Source: an uncultured beta proteobacterium
GTDB lineage: Bacteria; Pseudomonadota; Gammaproteobacteria; Burkholderiales; Burkholderiaceae_C
Assembly: GCA_903869595.1 (NCBI GenBank)
Contig: CAIPZV010000062.1
Span: forward strand, 1 to 32,824
Length of the DNA: 32,824 nucleotides
Reading direction: 5' to 3'
Position 1 is the first letter of the stretch. Each line of letters opens with the position of its first letter. Position numbers and translations under genes: made by a program. Below are positions 1-7,174 of this stretch, piece by piece. Under the pieces are notes generated by a model. That model saw only the letters and a list, made by a program, of their open reading frames with translations. It ran no database searches and was not told where the DNA came from.

Positions 1-2
1 AT

Positions 3-758
3 CCCGACAAAACCAACGTAGGTGCAGGGCTGGCTTGTGGATTTCTCTGGACTGTTTCCAAGGGCATAAAACTTGGTGATATCGTCCTTTGTCCCGATGG
101 ATCTGGCACTTATCACGTTGGCGAAATTTCAAGTAACTACTTTTACCATCCAGGCGGAATCCTTCCTCACCGCCGTAATGTCAAGTGGATGGCTAAGCAT
201 GTAGAGCGCGAAGCTATGTCGGACATGCTCAAGAAAAGCACCGGATCTATTGGTACGGTCAGCAACATTACAGGGTACGCGCAAGAACTTGAATCATTGA
301 TCGCAGGCGAATATAAATCGCCAATCATTTCTACTGATTCAACAGTTGAAGATCCCTCTGAGTTCGCGCTCGAGAAGCACCTTGAAGACTTCTTGGTGCA
401 GAACTGGAAACAAACTGAATTAGGTAAAGACTTCGATATATTCGAGGAGGATGGTGAACTTGTTGGTCAGCAATACCAGTCAGACACTGGACCGATGGAC
501 ATCCTTGCAATCAAAAAAGACAAATCTCAGCTGTTGGTTGTCGAATTAAAAAAGGGTAGGGCAAGCGATGCAGTTGTCGGTCAGGTGCTTCGATATATGG
601 GCTACGTCAAGCAAGAGCTTGCTGAACCCAATCAAATTGTGAAGGGTGTCATCATCGCTCTAGACGATGACACTCGGATTCGTCGTGCTTTGGCAATGAC
701 ACCGGATATCTCTTTCTACCGATACGAAGTCTCTTTCAAATTAAACAAGGCTAACTAG
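3..758 (+). CDS. NucS/Mrr-like PD-(D/E)xK nuclease, 5' end missing
   Basis: The reading frame is open from base 3, so the true start lies before the window and 251 residues are visible. An N-terminal stretch (GDIVLCPDGSGTYHVGEISS, then PHRRNVKW) resembles the PUA/EVE-like module often fused to Mrr-type and DUF91 nucleases. The C-terminal part has a NucS/DUF91-like core: FALEKHLEDFLVQNW, then SDTGPMDILAI with the candidate catalytic Asp, then VVELKKGRASD with the Glu and Lys, then GQVLRYMGYV. From the internal ATG at 189 these residues are D104, E119 and K121. The gene is AT-rich compared with the rest of the window and sits beside an unusual repeat region, which suits a defence gene on a mobile island. 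The nuclease fold is fairly secure; the target (modified DNA, phage DNA or other) is unknown. Confidence 0.7.
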   Translation, partial: PDKTNVGAGLACGFLWTVSKGIKLGDIVLCPDGSGTYHVGEISSNYFYHPGGILPHRRNVKWMAKHVEREAMSDMLKKSTGSIGTVSNITGYAQELESLIAGEYKSPIISTDSTVEDPSEFALEKHLEDFLVQNWKQTELGKDFDIFEEDGELVGQQYQSDTGPMDILAIKKDKSQLLVVELKKGRASDAVVGQVLRYMGYVKQELAEPNQIVKGVIIALDDDTRIRRALAMTPDISFYRYEVSFKLNKAN

Positions 759-1233
759 CTATTGAAGAAACCATTCGTTCTTGCGGAGCTCAGTTCGCGC
801 AATCTGTCAAAAGAGCAAGCACATGCCTATGCAAACAAGCCGCACGTCGTGTAACCATATTCCCGTAAAATCTATAGAAATCAACAGGTTACAAAGCCTA
901 AATGCCGTTTAATTTCCACACCGTAGTTACACAAAAGTTACACACGACTTTTAATCCAATGCAAGCTATTGATTTCATTGGTATTTTTTTATACGTAACT
1001 ATGGAGTGGGAATAATAGAAATATTGTAAGTCGTTGATTTACAAAGATTTATTTGTTATCCAAAACCTTCGCAACCCAAAAATAGAGCGCTGATTTCATT
1101 GAGTTTTGACATTACAGTTACACAAAGAGTTACACAAACGTGTAACTACTCCAAACCGTAATTACCCAAGCTCTTTATGCGCCATGGCGTGGGCTAGTTT
1201 TGAAGAGGCGAACCGCACCCACAGCGGCCCGAA
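759..1233. other. AT-rich intergenic stretch with repeats, no convincing gene
   Basis: About 475 bp without a supported gene. A 30-codon frame from TTG at 762 to TAA at 852-854 (KKPFVLAELSSRNLSKEQAH and on) could be the tail of a truncated gene but lacks a good start. The rest is AT-rich and holds six GTTACAC/GTGTAAC heptamers (listed separately) and two copies of gatttcattg (971-980 and 1092-1101). Base composition changes to the GC-rich style of the remaining window around 1180, so this may be the edge of an acquired segment. No integrase or tRNA gene is visible to prove it. Confidence 0.5.
849..1146. repeat. Cluster of six GTTACAC/GTGTAAC heptamers
   Basis: Copies lie at 849-855 (GTGTAAC), 926-932 and 937-943 (GTTACAC twice, 11 bp apart), 1117-1123 and 1129-1135 (GTTACAC twice, 12 bp apart) and 1140-1146 (GTGTAAC). 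The last two form a perfect inverted repeat with a 4-nt spacer. Direct pairs about one helical turn apart plus an inverted copy are typical of multi-site protein binding, such as recombinase arm sites or a regulator. The binding protein is not visible here. Confidence 0.55.
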
Positions 1234-1812
1234 TCAATACATCACTTCTTTTTTAATCTGCACGCAACCAGACCCTGCTGGCATCAGGAACATGCGCATG
1301 GCGGGTCCGCCATCGAGCATGGTGATTTTGTTCCCCAACACGCCGATGGGACGCAGCTCCTTCAATATCTTTGTAGACACTTCGGCGCAGCTTTCTTTCC
1401 AGTACGTCACGGCGTCATAAGCCACTCCGCAACCCACCTCTCCATACGGTGCGTAACTGGCACTGACGTAGGTTGTCGATCCTTGTCCGCTCTCTATTTC
1501 GAGGGTGCCAGAGAAAATGCGTCCATTGGCATTTTCGGGGGCAAGGTACAGCACGCCAGACGATTGGTTGTCAGCGATCAAGTAACGATTGACCTTATCT
1601 GCCAATGGCTTGCAGGTTCGCACTCCGGCATTGATCGCCACCTGCGAGAGCACCTGTTCACCGTTTTTCCATGTGGGTTTTGCAGGGGCCACCTCAACCC
1701 TTTGAGCGCCTTCCGTGCTGCGGGACTTATTGGTGTCTTGTGCAGCCACATAAAAAGCGCTTACAGCCAGGCTGATGCCCATGGCGGCGGTGAGAAACAA
1801 CTTGGTATGCAT
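1234..1812 (-). CDS. Exported hypothetical protein downstream of the adhesin
   Basis: A 192-residue protein of no family I recognise. The start at 1812 is chosen because it gives a clean signal peptide (MHTKLFLTAAMGISLAVSAF, cleavage likely after YVAA). A longer frame beginning at 1854 would translate through a transcription terminator and is unlikely. The mature part has four cysteines (in RTCKP, VGCGV, ESCAE and SGCVQ), consistent with two periplasmic disulfides. It lies 67 bp downstream of the trimeric autotransporter on the same strand but beyond that gene's terminator, so it needs read-through or its own promoter. No strong Shine-Dalgarno sequence is seen. A periplasmic accessory role for the adhesin is possible from position only. 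Confidence 0.7.
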   Translation of the reverse strand: MHTKLFLTAAMGISLAVSAFYVAAQDTNKSRSTEGAQRVEVAPAKPTWKNGEQVLSQVAINAGVRTCKPLADKVNRYLIADNQSSGVLYLAPENANGRIFSGTLEIESGQGSTTYVSASYAPYGEVGCGVAYDAVTYWKESCAEVSTKILKELRPIGVLGNKITMLDGGPAMRMFLMPAGSGCVQIKKEVMY

Positions 1813-1822
1813 ATTCAGAAAG

Positions 1823-1851
1823 AAAAAAACCCAACCCCTCGCGGGGTTGGG
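1823..1851 (-). terminator. Rho-independent terminator of the adhesin gene
   Basis: On the minus strand CCCAACCCC (1851-1843) pairs perfectly with GGGGTTGGG (1838-1830) around the loop GCGA, followed by a run of seven T (1829-1823). It begins 28 bp after the adhesin stop codon and ends just before the start of the next gene at 1812. Confidence 0.9.
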
Positions 1852-1879
1852 CATTCAATTTAATCAACTTAGAGGGAAC

Positions 1880-4234
1880 TTACCAAGAGAAGCTCAGGCC
1901 CGCGCCAACCGCTGTCTTGGAGGCACTGCCGCCCGCAATGCTGCCACGGAAGACCGTAGAAGGATTCAAGCGGTAGCTTGCACCTGCTGCGATGGCCGAC
2001 TGGTCGTCATAGCCACCCAGTGCTACACCCACAGCGAAGCTCTTGTCGGTATCAACCAAGGGGATGTTGGCCATCGCGATAGTGGCTGCGATACCGCCAG
2101 ACAGCATCTTGCGTGTTTCGCTCAGCTGACCAAAGTTCACAGCGTCGTTTGTGGCAGTGCCATTCGCGACGTTGGTGATCTTGTTGCTGTTCATGTTAAG
2201 CGTACCGCCCACAGATGCAGTACCCGATGTTGACAAGGTACCGGTGCTGATGTTGCCCGTGTTGGTGATGCCATTGGTGGTAGTTGCACCGGCCACAGCC
2301 AAAGTACTAGCCAGAGTGGTTGCACCAGTCACAGCCAAGGTACTAGACAGAGTGGTTGCACCCGTCACAGCCAAGGTACCGGTGCTGATCTTGCCCGAGT
2401 TGGTGATATCACCCGTGTTGGTAATGCCGGTGGTGGTGCTTGCACCCGTCACAGCCAAGGTGCCGGTGCTGATGTTGCCCGAGTTGGTGATATCACCCGT
2501 GTTGGTAATGCCGTTGGTGTTGGTTGCGCCGGTCACGGTCAAATTACCACCCACAGATGCATCACCCGTTGTTTCCAAGGTGTCGGTAAAGATAAGACCC
2601 ACGTTTTCGATGCCATTGGTGTTGGTTTGGCCACCCACGCTCAAGCCGTATTCGATCACAGCATTATTCAGCGTCGCACGGCCCGTTGTGGTCAACCTAT
2701 CGGTGGTAATTTCACCTGTGTTGTTGATGCCGTTGTTGGTGGTGAGCAGGCCTTGCACAACCACATTGTGGTCTGACGTACCCAACATGATCTGGTTAGA
2801 GTTAGTCGTTTTAGCACCGGCACCGATGGCCACGGAGTTGCTATAAGTTGCCTCTGAACCTGTACCGATGGCAATGCTGTCATCGCCTGTAGCCAGTGCA
2901 CCAGCCTGAGATGCGCCACCAGCTGCCGGTGTCATAGTCGTATCGCTGGCTGAGCCAATAGCGATACTGCGGGCACCCGTAGCCTGCGCACCATTTTGGG
3001 TGCCGGCTGCGCTGCCAATTGCCATAGAGCCTTCACCCGATGCCACGACTGAGCCGCCATTTGAACCATGCGCACCATCGGAAGTACCGTCCGCACCATT
3101 TGCGCCAGCCGCTGTGCTGGTTCCATCTGTGCCGTCCGCACCGTCACTACCATTTCCACCGCTTGTACCGTTGCCTGCGGCACCGAAAGCAATGGATCGT
3201 AGGCCGGAGGCGGTCACACTACCACCTGCGCCAGCGTTACCACCATTGGTGCCGTTTCCGCCGTTACCGCCCGCATTGCCAGCGGCACCTGGAGTGCAAG
3301 TTGACGTTGTGGCGTCGCACGAAGCATCACCGCCTGCAGAACCGGCTCCACCGGCTCCACCGGCTCCACCCAAGCCCGCAGCACCTGCTGCACCACCTGT
3401 ACCAATCGCAATCGCACCCGAGGCCATGCTCAATGTGCCATCTACAGCGGCCTGACCAATGGCACCAGCATTACCGCCATTGCCACCTGCACCACCCGTG
3501 CCGCCTGTAGCAGCACCGTAGCCGGCAGCGGTGGCATTACCGCCAGCGCCGCCCTTGCCACCTGCGCCTGCAGCAGCGGTGCCGGTGTTGGCAGTGCCAC
3601 CCGTACCACCCAGACCACCAGCACCACCATCGGCTTCTTTACCTGCTCCGCCAGCGCCGGAAACGGCAGCATCACCACCTGCACCGCCTGTACCGCCGTC
3701 TGCGCCGTTACCGCCAGCAACGCCGGCCAAAGTACCAACGGCAGCACCACCAATTCCACCGAGGCCGCCTGTACCGCCTGAGCCACCTAGGCCACCTATC
3801 GAAGTGGTACCTGCCTTGGTGCCGTCGGCACCATACAAGCCGCCATTGCCGCCAGTACCACCTGCACCGCCAGTGCCGCCGGTGTAGCCAGCTGCGGTAT
3901 TGGTACCAGCACCACCAGCAGCGCCTGCGCCACCGTTGCCACCAGCACCACCTGTACCGGTAGAAAGGTAAACCCCCGCACCACCGTCACCGCCGTTGCC
4001 ACCCATTCCACCAGCCCCACCGCTGTAGTCTGTACTTTTCCCACCGCCTGCTCCGCCAGTGCCGCCAACACCAAAGGTACCTCCATTGATGCCGCTGCCA
4101 GCTTGGCCATTGGCACCCGTGAGACCATCAGGGCCATCACTAACTGTAGCGAACGCTACAGCGGTAAATCCAACGAGCATAAAAGCCATGGCTGCGTTCA
4201 AGCTTGATTTTTTGAAATTAAGCGGTTTGTTCAT
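1880..4234 (-). CDS. YadA-type trimeric autotransporter with glycine-rich (PGRS-like) head
   Basis: A 784-residue surface protein. Residues 1-30 are a signal peptide (MNKPLNFKKSSLNAAMAFML, cleavage near AFA). Residues 34-420 are dominated by Gly-Gly-X runs such as GGTGGAGGTGGNGG. Into and after these are set YadA-head-like strands: GAIAIG (273), RSIAFG (346), GSMAIG (402), RSIAIG (422), DSIAIG (452), NSVAIG (466) and NQIMLG (480). Residues 495-680 are a stalk of Asn/Thr/Gly repeats, and 690-784 a YadA anchor (NDAVNFGQL, four predicted strands, terminal Trp). Trimerisation and self-export through the outer membrane follow from the anchor family. The only two cysteines (306 and 313) flank a short loop. 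The start at 4234 has GGAG six bases upstream. A mycobacterial PE_PGRS protein is excluded by the YadA anchor; the ligand is unknown. Confidence 0.92.
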   Translation of the reverse strand: MNKPLNFKKSSLNAAMAFMLVGFTAVAFATVSDGPDGLTGANGQAGSGINGGTFGVGGTGGAGGGKSTDYSGGAGGMGGNGGDGGAGVYLSTGTGGAGGNGGAGAAGGAGTNTAAGYTGGTGGAGGTGGNGGLYGADGTKAGTTSIGGLGGSGGTGGLGGIGGAAVGTLAGVAGGNGADGGTGGAGGDAAVSGAGGAGKEADGGAGGLGGTGGTANTGTAAAGAGGKGGAGGNATAAGYGAATGGTGGAGGNGGNAGAIGQAAVDGTLSMASGAIAIGTGGAAGAAGLGGAGGAGGAGSAGGDASCDATTSTCTPGAAGNAGGNGGNGTNGGNAGAGGSVTASGLRSIAFGAAGNGTSGGNGSDGADGTDGTSTAAGANGADGTSDGAHGSNGGSVVASGEGSMAIGSAAGTQNGAQATGARSIAIGSASDTTMTPAAGGASQAGALATGDDSIAIGTGSEATYSNSVAIGAGAKTTNSNQIMLGTSDHNVVVQGLLTTNNGINNTGEITTDRLTTTGRATLNNAVIEYGLSVGGQTNTNGIENVGLIFTDTLETTGDASVGGNLTVTGATNTNGITNTGDITNSGNISTGTLAVTGASTTTGITNTGDITNSGKISTGTLAVTGATTLSSTLAVTGATTLASTLAVAGATTTNGITNTGNISTGTLSTSGTASVGGTLNMNSNKITNVANGTATNDAVNFGQLSETRKMLSGGIAATIAMANIPLVDTDKSFAVGVALGGYDDQSAIAAGASYRLNPSTVFRGSIAGGSASKTAVGAGLSFSW
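2285..2524 (-). repeat. In-frame tandem repeats encoding the adhesin stalk
   Basis: Two adjacent 84-bp units encode the near-identical 28-residue repeats TNTNGITNTGDITNSGNIST.. and STTTGITNTGDITNSGKIST.., each ending GTLAVTGA. They are followed by two 36-bp units encoding TTLSSTLAVTGA and TTLASTLAVAGA, which look like deleted forms of the same unit. A partial unit (TTTNGITNTGNISTGT) follows. The high DNA identity suggests recent duplication and slippage. Confidence 0.8.
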
Positions 4235-4240
4235 CCAAAT

Positions 4241-4244
4241 CTCC
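4241..4244 (-). promoter_or_regulatory. Shine-Dalgarno GGAG that fixes the adhesin start
   Basis: GGAG on the minus strand lies six bases before the ATG at 4234. The alternative upstream TTG at 4246 overlaps this site and has no ribosome-binding sequence of its own, so the ATG is preferred. Confidence 0.7.
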
Positions 4245-4246
4245 AA

Positions 4247-4606
4247 CGGTTTAGTAAAAAAAAGAATAGGTTTTCACCTCACGGCGGATGCTAATTGCGT
4301 AAAAGGTGACTACAGGTCACTTTTAACGTTTTTGCCAATTTAGTGACTAACAGTCACTTTTATTAATTCTTCCTCAAATGTTGATTTCTCAGCCTTCAGG
4401 TTCATGGATTTTTTTTGTGTATAGCGCGACTTGCTCGCGGCCGAGCGATCGTGCAAAGCACTGCCGCCCAATGCATCCTTGATTGTCAAAAATAGACAAA
4501 ATGTCAGAAAAAAACAAAATTAAAAAGTAGAGTGTGCACAAATTTTTAAAGTGCTTTCTGTCCTGCGGAAGGCCTGCAGAAATCAGCCCTACCGCCCAAA
4601 ATTTAA
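4247..4606. other. AT-rich divergent promoter region between adhesin and regulator locus
   Basis: About 360 bp separate the minus-strand adhesin gene from the plus-strand regulator genes. The adhesin side holds the paired GTGAC dyads listed separately. A candidate minus-strand -35 TTGGCA lies between the dyads, and a -10 like TGTAGT 18 bp further overlaps the proximal dyad. The plus-strand side (about 4490-4560) is very AT-rich, with TGTGCACA at 4533-4540 as a short palindrome. A GCTCG/CGAGC hairpin at 4433-4446 has no T-run. No gene is seen here. Confidence 0.55.
4306..4357. promoter_or_regulatory. Paired operator-like dyads GTGAC-N5-GTCAC
   Basis: Two perfect inverted repeats, GTGAC-TACAG-GTCAC at 4306-4320 and GTGAC-TAACA-GTCAC at 4343-4357, have the same 5-nt spacer, are each followed by TTTT, and are centred 37 bp apart. 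They lie 72-123 bp upstream of the adhesin start and bracket a plausible minus-strand promoter. This arrangement fits cooperative repression or looping by a dimeric regulator. The TetR-type protein encoded at 4834 is the nearest candidate, but that link is inference. Confidence 0.6.
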
Positions 4607-4837
4607 ATGCCGATAAAACAAAAAAGCTCTGTCACCACTGGTTTCGCGATGATCAAAAAGAGAACGCCCAATCGTGATTTTTTGGAGGAAATCGGACGGG
4701 TGGTGTCCTGGACTGGACGGGTGGCCACCATGCTGCGCATTCACTTCCTGCAGCAATGGTTTAGCCTGTCTGCCGCGGCCGTGGAAGCAGCCCTGCAAAA
4801 AATGGCGGGCAATAAGCCGGTGAGGGGTATTTTGTGA
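4607..4837 (+). CDS. Small hypothetical protein translationally coupled to TetR-type regulator
   Basis: A 76-residue basic protein with no family I recognise. The C-terminal half (VVSWTGRVATMLRIHFLQQW, then FSLSAAAVEAALQKMAG) looks helical. Its stop codon TGA (4835-4837) overlaps the GTG start of the next gene by four bases, which suggests one transcript with coupled translation and supports the frame as a real gene. The start is uncertain: ATG at 4607 and ATG at 4649 (MIKKRTPNRDFLEE) are both in frame and neither has a clear Shine-Dalgarno sequence. It might assist or modulate the regulator encoded directly after it, but position is the only evidence. Confidence 0.55.
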   Translation: MPIKQKSSVTTGFAMIKKRTPNRDFLEEIGRVVSWTGRVATMLRIHFLQQWFSLSAAAVEAALQKMAGNKPVRGIL

Positions 4838-5436
4838 GTGCAAGCTACAAAACACCGGTTCAGCCACGTGCTTTAGCCACAGAACAAAAGTTTCTGGATA
4901 CGGTGAACCTCCTCATGCAGGACAAGTCACTGGGCCTGTTGACCATTGACGAGATTGCCGCCAAGGCGGGTTTGACCCGAAGTGCTTTTCTCAAGCGTTT
5001 CGGCACGAAAAACCAGGCCTTGCTGGTGCTTTATGGCCGGTATTGCACTGAGGTGGAGGCAGCGATGGCAGCGGTGAGCGATGACATAGACAGCTTCGCC
5101 GATGCCCATGAGGCATGCTTTCGGGTCTCAGTTCTTGCCCAAGAGCTGCAGACCGCCCATTTTTCAGCCATCCGGGCCATGCATGAGCTCTTTATGGAGA
5201 ATTTGAACGTCCATCATCAAACCCATGCCATTTTCTTGCAATGCAGTGACCTGATGCGGCAAATCCAGAAAGTCCATGTTCCAACGGGCACCGATATGGG
5301 GGCTCATGCCGCCGCGCAACTGGTTTTCACCATCACCGGCAACCATGTCCTCAAGGCCATGCCGGGTTTGCCCCGCGAGGAGAAAGATCGCCACACGCTG
5401 ACGGCCGCCCTCGTGAGCCGAGCGCTGCTTCATTGA
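4834..5436 (+). CDS. TetR/AcrR-family transcriptional regulator
   Basis: A 200-residue protein. Residues 12-60 match a TetR DNA-binding domain: a first helix (ATEQKFLDTVNLLMQDK), then LLTIDEIAAKAGLTRSAFLK as helix-turn-helix, then RFGTKNQALLVLY as the characteristic end. The remaining 140 residues are helical and would form the ligand and dimer domain, which is too variable to predict an effector. Translation starts at GTG 4834, overlapping the stop of the preceding small gene by four bases. The methyltransferase gene follows after one base. It is divergent to the adhesin, so the paired GTGAC dyads at 4306-4357 are natural candidate targets. The family is clear, the target and ligand unknown. 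Confidence 0.85.
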   Translation: MSASYKTPVQPRALATEQKFLDTVNLLMQDKSLGLLTIDEIAAKAGLTRSAFLKRFGTKNQALLVLYGRYCTEVEAAMAAVSDDIDSFADAHEACFRVSVLAQELQTAHFSAIRAMHELFMENLNVHHQTHAIFLQCSDLMRQIQKVHVPTGTDMGAHAAAQLVFTITGNHVLKAMPGLPREEKDRHTLTAALVSRALLH

Positions 5437-5437
5437 C

Positions 5438-6469
5438 ATGAAACCTGCAAACCCCGTTAGCCAGCGGGATGCCATGACGCGCAAACTTGATCGTCGCATT
5501 AGCTGCGAGGGTAAGGTCATCTTGCCGGCTGTTCCGGGCATGCTGGACCTCTACACCAGCCGCTGCGCCGAGGTGTTTGCTGCAATGGGCCGAAAGTTAA
5601 ACGCCACCGAGTTATCGGAGTTGCGAAAAATCCTGGATGGCCAACTCAAAGAGGCCTTCAGTCGTTCCCAGCGCTCGGACATCACGGTGTCTTACCAGTC
5701 TACTGTGGGTGGATTGCTCAATTACTTTGTGGCACCCCAATATGCCACCATAGAGCAGACTTACGCAAATTGGGTCAACACGCGCAAGCCACCCTATTTT
5801 GGTAGCGAGCCGGATGCCAAGGTGCTTGCCGTGGCTAAGCAGCTGGGTGATGCCCGGCTCAAACGCGTGCTGGACATCGGTGCAGGCACAGGGCGCAATG
5901 CATTGGCTCTGGCTCGATTGGGTCACCCGGTCGATGCGGTGGAGGTGACGCCCAAATTTGCGGAAATCCTAAGCGCCACAGCGCAGCAAGAATCCCTGGA
6001 CATTGAGGTGATCTGCAAGGATGTTTTTGAAGTCGGTCAGCAGCTCAGCAAGCGCTACGATTTGGTCTTGCTGTCGGAGGTGGTTTCCGATTTTCGATCA
6101 GTCGCCCAACTGCGCGCAGTGCTTGAATTGGCCGCGCAGCAACTGGCCCCGAACGGCGTGCTGCTTTTCAATGCCTTTTTGGCCCGCTCGCACTATTTGG
6201 CCGACGATGCTGCGCGGGAATTTGGCCAGCAGGTTTATTCGTGTTTTTTCACCCCTGAAGAATTAAGCAGTGCACTTGATGGCTTGCCTCTGGTATCGGT
6301 CTCGGACGAAAGCGTCTATGCCTATGAAAAAGCCAATCTGCCTATCAGCGCCTGGCCACCCACAGGCTGGTACCCGGATTGGGCCTCAGGCCTGGATGTC
6401 TTTGATGTGCCAATGCACGACAGCCCCATTGAATTGCGTTGGCTCACCTTCTCTAAAGTCTTGACATGA
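5438..6469 (+). CDS. Class I SAM-dependent methyltransferase
   Basis: A 343-residue protein. The first 125 residues are a helical domain I do not recognise (SRCAEVFAAMGRKLNATELS, then VTVSYQS-like sequence near 84). Residues 125-260 are a Rossmann methyltransferase. Motif I is RVLDIGAGTGRNALALARLG (143-162), the acidic end of strand 2 is AVEVTP (E169), and DLVLLSEVV marks strand 4. The C-terminal part (WPPTGWYPDW, then SPIELRWLTF) is well defined but of unknown function. The substrate cannot be named from sequence; TehB-like or small-molecule methyltransferases are possible. The gene follows the TetR-type regulator by one base, so co-expression is nearly certain. A role in modifying or sensing something tied to the neighbouring surface proteins is only a hypothesis. 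Confidence 0.85.
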   Translation: MKPANPVSQRDAMTRKLDRRISCEGKVILPAVPGMLDLYTSRCAEVFAAMGRKLNATELSELRKILDGQLKEAFSRSQRSDITVSYQSTVGGLLNYFVAPQYATIEQTYANWVNTRKPPYFGSEPDAKVLAVAKQLGDARLKRVLDIGAGTGRNALALARLGHPVDAVEVTPKFAEILSATAQQESLDIEVICKDVFEVGQQLSKRYDLVLLSEVVSDFRSVAQLRAVLELAAQQLAPNGVLLFNAFLARSHYLADDAAREFGQQVYSCFFTPEELSSALDGLPLVSVSDESVYAYEKANLPISAWPPTGWYPDWASGLDVFDVPMHDSPIELRWLTFSKVLT

Positions 6470-6545
6470 CCCCATCGGTCAATACCGAAATCACAACGCA
6501 CCACGCGGTTTGCTAAATTTTCCGCTTGACAGGAATGGATAGATC

Positions 6546-7160
6546 GTGGCCTCAAAAAAAATTCCACTATTCGCTCGTAGGGTCTTCCTTGTTTGTTTTG
6601 TTGGTTTAAATCTAGGCAGCCAACTTGCACACGCTCAGCAACTGTATGGCGCCTTGCAGCCTGCTGTTGAACGTACTAAGCTGGTCGAAATCAACCAAAA
6701 CAACCTCCTGTCCCGTCAGATGCTCAATGTGTCTATGGGTGGCTTTGAGCTGGCTGGAGGGCAGAGGGTTGGCTTTGATCAGTGGTACAAAACCACATTG
6801 CAGGACACCCGCGTGAGCTGGATGACGCAGGTCACGCCAGATTGGGGTGTCATTTGGGGTATCAGCACCGGCGAGCGCGGCCCCAAATACACCATTGATC
6901 CCAGTATAAAAATAGGCTTGGTCTTTGATACTTCGATCGACCGCGTGAGCCGGTTCTCGTTCAAAGTGAGCACGGTGTTTGGCGGTCGTCTTCAGGAACA
7001 GCCATGCACCGCCGACTACGGCGCCATCGGAAATATCCAGACGGTCAATTGCCGTCTCGCGGCTACAGAGATGCCACCGGCGCAAACGCTGTCATACCTG
7101 CTCAACAGTTTGCCACCAGACCTTCACCAATTGGCTGTCGCTTACCATAAATTATTTTGA
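6546..7160 (+). CDS. Exported hypothetical protein, possible outer-membrane protein
   Basis: A 204-residue protein starting at GTG 6546, with AGGA eleven bases upstream. Residues 1-30 are a signal peptide ending AHA before QQLYG. The middle of the mature part alternates polar and hydrophobic residues (RVSWMTQVTPDWGVIWGIST, then IKIGLVFDTS and SRFSFKVSTVF), as in membrane beta strands, and the protein ends in Phe (AVAYHKLF), as many outer-membrane barrels do. Two cysteines (EQPCTADYG and VNCRLAA) could pair. No family is recognised. The S8 protease gene begins 14 bases after its stop, so the two are probably co-transcribed, perhaps with this protein as partner or anchor of the protease. A periplasmic beta-rich protein is the alternative. 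Confidence 0.65.
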   Translation: MASKKIPLFARRVFLVCFVGLNLGSQLAHAQQLYGALQPAVERTKLVEINQNNLLSRQMLNVSMGGFELAGGQRVGFDQWYKTTLQDTRVSWMTQVTPDWGVIWGISTGERGPKYTIDPSIKIGLVFDTSIDRVSRFSFKVSTVFGGRLQEQPCTADYGAIGNIQTVNCRLAATEMPPAQTLSYLLNSLPPDLHQLAVAYHKLF

Positions 7161-7163
7161 GAT

Positions 7164-7167
7164 GGAG
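7164..7167 (+). promoter_or_regulatory. Shine-Dalgarno GGAG that fixes the S8 protease start
   Basis: GGAG is seven bases before GTG 7175, which opens directly onto a signal peptide. The longer frame from TTG 7157 has no such site and would put charged residues ahead of the signal peptide. Confidence 0.7.
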
Positions 7168-7174
7168 TGTTGTC

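Noticed and set aside
762..854. A 30-codon frame after the nuclease gene as a separate small gene
   Set aside because: Starts at TTG with no ribosome site; it may be the tail of a truncated gene but cannot be supported alone.
2285..2524. Regular repeats considered as a CRISPR array
   Set aside because: Units are directly adjacent, without unique spacers, and stay in frame within the adhesin coding sequence.
2151..3887. Several long plus-strand open frames rich in Pro, Ala and Val opposite the adhesin gene
   Set aside because: They are the complement of Gly-rich codons in the minus-strand adhesin and show no start signals or family similarity.
2975..4135. Mycobacterial PE_PGRS gene
   Set aside because: There is no PE domain. 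The protein has a Gram-negative signal peptide, YadA head motifs and a YadA membrane anchor.
4433..4446. GCTCG/CGAGC hairpin as terminator or operator
   Set aside because: Only a 5-bp stem, with no T-run and no second copy nearby.
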